A stretch of 64,000 nucleotides of DNA. It comes from Arthrobacter alkaliphilus. GTDB taxonomy: Bacteria > Actinomycetota > Actinomycetes > Actinomycetales > Micrococcaceae. The stretch spans positions 62,001 through 126,000 of the forward strand of contig NZ_JAKEEC010000008.1 of assembly GCF_021483235.1 (NCBI RefSeq), read 5' to 3'. A program made the translations under genes and the position numbers. This document shows, piece after piece, positions 62,297 through 64,000 of the stretch; the first letter of the stretch is position 1; each line of letters begins with the position of its first letter. The notes beneath the pieces are model-generated. The model was given only the letters and a program-made list of their open reading frames with translations. It searched no databases and was not told where the DNA came from.

Positions 62297-63688
62297 ATGT
62301 TTAATCTTGATCGCGACGTCGTAATTGTCGGGGCCGGTCCGTCGGGCTTGACGGCCGCCCGCGAGTTGAAGAAGGCCGGTCTCAGCGTTGCCGTGCTCGA
62401 AGCGCGCGACCGCGTCGGTGGCCGCACGTGGACCGACACCGTGGACGGGGCCATGCTGGAAATCGGCGGACAATGGGTTTCCCCGGACCAGACCGCCCTG
62501 ATGGGTCTGCTGGACGAACTGGGCTTGAAGATGTACCCGCGCTACCGCGACGGCGAATCTGTCTACCTGGCGCCGGACGGCAGCCGCACCCGTTACACCG
62601 GCGCTTCCTTCCCGGTGAGCGAAGCCACCGCAGCCGAGATGGACAAGCTGTGCGCCATCCTGGACGGCCTCGCCGCCGAGATCGGCCCGGAGGAACCTTG
62701 GGCCCACCCCAAAGCCCGGGAACTGGACACCATTTCCTTCCACCACTGGCTGCGCCAGAACTCCACGGACGAGGAGGCCTGCAACAACATCGGCCTCTTC
62801 ATCGCCGGTGGCATGCTGACCAAGCCGGCCCATGCCTTCTCTGCGCTGCAAGCGGTGCTGATGGCGGCTTCGGCAGGTTCCTTCTCCAACCTGACAGACG
62901 AAGACTTCATCCTGGACAAGCGGGTTATCGGCGGCATGCAGCAGGTCTCCGTACTCATGGCCGCTGAACTGGGTGACGACGTCGTACTTAACAGCCCCGT
63001 CCGCACCATCAATTGGGAGCCTGCCGGTGAAGGCCACCGCGTCACCGTCGAGTCAGCGCGCGCAACCGTCAACGCGCGATTCGTGATCATGGCCGTTCCG
63101 CCCAACCTGTACTCCCGCGTGTCCTACAACCCGCCGCTGCCGCGCCGCCAGCACCAGATGCACCAGCACCAGTCCCTGGGCCTCGTCATCAAGGTCCACG
63201 CTGTCTACCGCACCCCGTTCTGGCGCGAAGAGGGCCTTTCAGGTACGTGCTTCGGCGCCGACGCCCTGGTCCAGGAGGTCTACGACAACACCAATTACGG
63301 AGACAGCCGCGGAACCCTGGTGGGGTTCATCTCGGACGAGAAGGCGGACGCGGTCTTCGAGCTCAGCGCCGAGGACCGCAAGAAGAAGGTCCTTGAGTCC
63401 ATCGCGGGCTTCCTGGGCGACAAGGCCCTGGATGCCGAGGTCTACTACGAATCCGACTGGGGTTCAGAGGAATGGACCCGCGGAGCCTACGCGGCAAGCT
63501 ATGACCTGGGTGGTCTGCACCGTTACGGCAAGGACCAGCATGCCAACGTCGGGCCGATCTACTGGTCCTCTTCCGATCTGGCTGCGGAGGGTTACCAGCA
63601 TGTGGACGGAGCAGTCCGGATGGGCCAGGCGACGGCGGCCAGGATCGTCACCGCCAACAACCGCCTCGCTGCTGTCCCAGCGGCCTAG
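62297..63688 (+). CDS. Flavin-containing amine oxidase, putrescine-oxidase-like
   Basis: A 463-residue FAD amine oxidase. RDVVIVGAGPSGLTAARELK is the dinucleotide loop, EARDRVGGRTWTDTVDG the second conserved motif, and EIGGQWVSPDQ the FAD-contacting segment; the C-terminus has WTRGAYAASYDLGG and the closing FAD motif with GYQHVDGAVRMGQATA. Sequence character and length resemble the putrescine oxidases of Kocuria and Rhodococcus, which oxidise putrescine to 4-aminobutanal with H2O2 release; other polyamines or monoamines are possible. AGAAAGGA precedes the ATG. Regulation by the divergent TetR protein is likely. Confidence 0.85.
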   Translation: MFNLDRDVVIVGAGPSGLTAARELKKAGLSVAVLEARDRVGGRTWTDTVDGAMLEIGGQWVSPDQTALMGLLDELGLKMYPRYRDGESVYLAPDGSRTRYTGASFPVSEATAAEMDKLCAILDGLAAEIGPEEPWAHPKARELDTISFHHWLRQNSTDEEACNNIGLFIAGGMLTKPAHAFSALQAVLMAASAGSFSNLTDEDFILDKRVIGGMQQVSVLMAAELGDDVVLNSPVRTINWEPAGEGHRVTVESARATVNARFVIMAVPPNLYSRVSYNPPLPRRQHQMHQHQSLGLVIKVHAVYRTPFWREEGLSGTCFGADALVQEVYDNTNYGDSRGTLVGFISDEKADAVFELSAEDRKKKVLESIAGFLGDKALDAEVYYESDWGSEEWTRGAYAASYDLGGLHRYGKDQHANVGPIYWSSSDLAAEGYQHVDGAVRMGQATAARIVTANNRLAAVPAA

Positions 63689-64000
63689 GAGCGGGTACCC
63701 GAGGCCGGAGCGCCCGCCGCCGCTTCGGCCTCGGCCATCGCCACTTCCAGCTGCTCGACGGCGCGCGCATAGTCCGTCCCTGCGGTGAGACGGCACCGTT
63801 GGGCTTCCTGCAGCGCACGGATCAACGCGGCGGTTTGCGGAACGTTGACATCGCCCATGCCGGGAAAGTCGATGCCCATCGCGGGATCCAGCTCATACCT
63901 TCGCCAGCGGGCCAAGAGGGCATCGTGCCGTGCCGCCAAGTCCGTGAAACGGCTGCGGTATTGACGCTGCTGCTCCAGTTTCCACCCTGCGGCCAAGGAA
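63685..64000 (-). CDS. Hypothetical protein, 5' end beyond the window
   Basis: Not recognised. The frame is open to the window edge; only a weak TTG could start within it (63996), so the gene is probably truncated. At least 103 residues are visible: a charged helical protein (LEQQRQYRSRFTDLAARHDA, then LIRALQEAQRCRL and a glutamate/alanine-rich helix ending AEAEAAAGAPASGTRS) with coiled-coil character. It converges with the amine oxidase gene, the two stop codons sharing CTAG. Confidence 0.55.
   Translation of the reverse strand, partial: SLAAGWKLEQQRQYRSRFTDLAARHDALLARWRRYELDPAMGIDFPGMGDVNVPQTAALIRALQEAQRCRLTAGTDYARAVEQLEVAMAEAEAAAGAPASGTRS

Overview
The window is about 64 kb of a high-GC actinobacterial chromosome centred on the replication origin. 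Gene content and order (rpmH-dnaA-dnaN-gnd-recF-dciA-gyrB-gyrA to the right; rnpA-yidD-yidC-jag-rsmG-parA-parB to the left; trxB-trxA; murJ with a pseudokinase partner; crgA, class E sortase and a pknB/pknA/pbpA/pstP/fhaB/fhaA cluster) fit Micrococcaceae, most likely Arthrobacter or a close relative. This assignment rests on synteny and protein character, not on a database search.

Layout. 0-5 kb: HxlR regulator with divergent NAD(P)-binding protein, a 4 x 32 bp tandem repeat, a CrtI-like oxidoreductase and a GT87-type membrane glycosyltransferase, then a gene-poor stretch with two tiny ORFs that have near-perfect Shine-Dalgarno sites. 5-13.3 kb: histidine phosphatase, CCA-adding enzyme, Nudix hydrolase, MurJ and pseudokinase, thioredoxin reductase/thioredoxin with a SigR/SigH-type promoter. 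13.3-17.8 kb: a gene desert of more than 4 kb with nine perfect parS sites, two TTATCCACA DnaA boxes and a heptamer repeat; a tenth parS lies inside parA. 17.8-23.4 kb: parB, parA, rsmG, jag/khpB, yidC, yidD, rnpA, rpmH. 23.4-25.8 kb: bipartite oriC around dnaA. 25.8-36.1 kb: dnaN, gnd, recF, dciA, gyrB, gyrA, a DUF3566 protein, tRNA-Ile(GAT), a DLW-39-type peptide gene, tRNA-Ala(TGC). 36.2-44.2 kb: accessory genes (DM13 lipoprotein, MarR/FUSC/DMT transporter, GT2, amphipathic repeat protein, cyclophilin, rhomboid protease, ArsR/SRPBCC pair). 44.2-47.6 kb: RodA/FtsW and a CDF metal exporter flanked by DnaA-box-rich intergenic DNA. 47.6-50.9 kb: alkylation-repair operon (ogt, ECF-like sigma factor, second methyltransferase, alkB, tag) behind crgA. 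51-61 kb: sortase, small membrane protein, trpG/pabA, then the convergent Ser/Thr kinase-cell wall operon. 61-64 kb: tRNA-Leu(CAG), TetR regulator, divergent amine oxidase and a truncated ORF.

How it works together. The core is a replication, segregation and envelope-growth hub: DnaA/DnaN/RecF/DciA/gyrase at oriC, ParABS beside it, YidC/YidD for membrane insertion, MurJ/RodA/PbpA with PknA/PknB/PstP/FhaA/FhaB for cell-wall synthesis control. The points most worth a second look are: (1) rodA is missing from its usual slot between pstP and pbpA, where only a 16-codon ORF joined by ATGA overlaps remains, while a full rodA sits 12 kb away; (2) a sigma factor gene is translationally embedded in an alkylation-repair operon with two methyltransferases and no Ada-type regulator; (3) the parS-rich gene desert; (4) DnaA-box clusters outside oriC; (5) two unrecognised tiny ORFs with strong ribosome binding sites.
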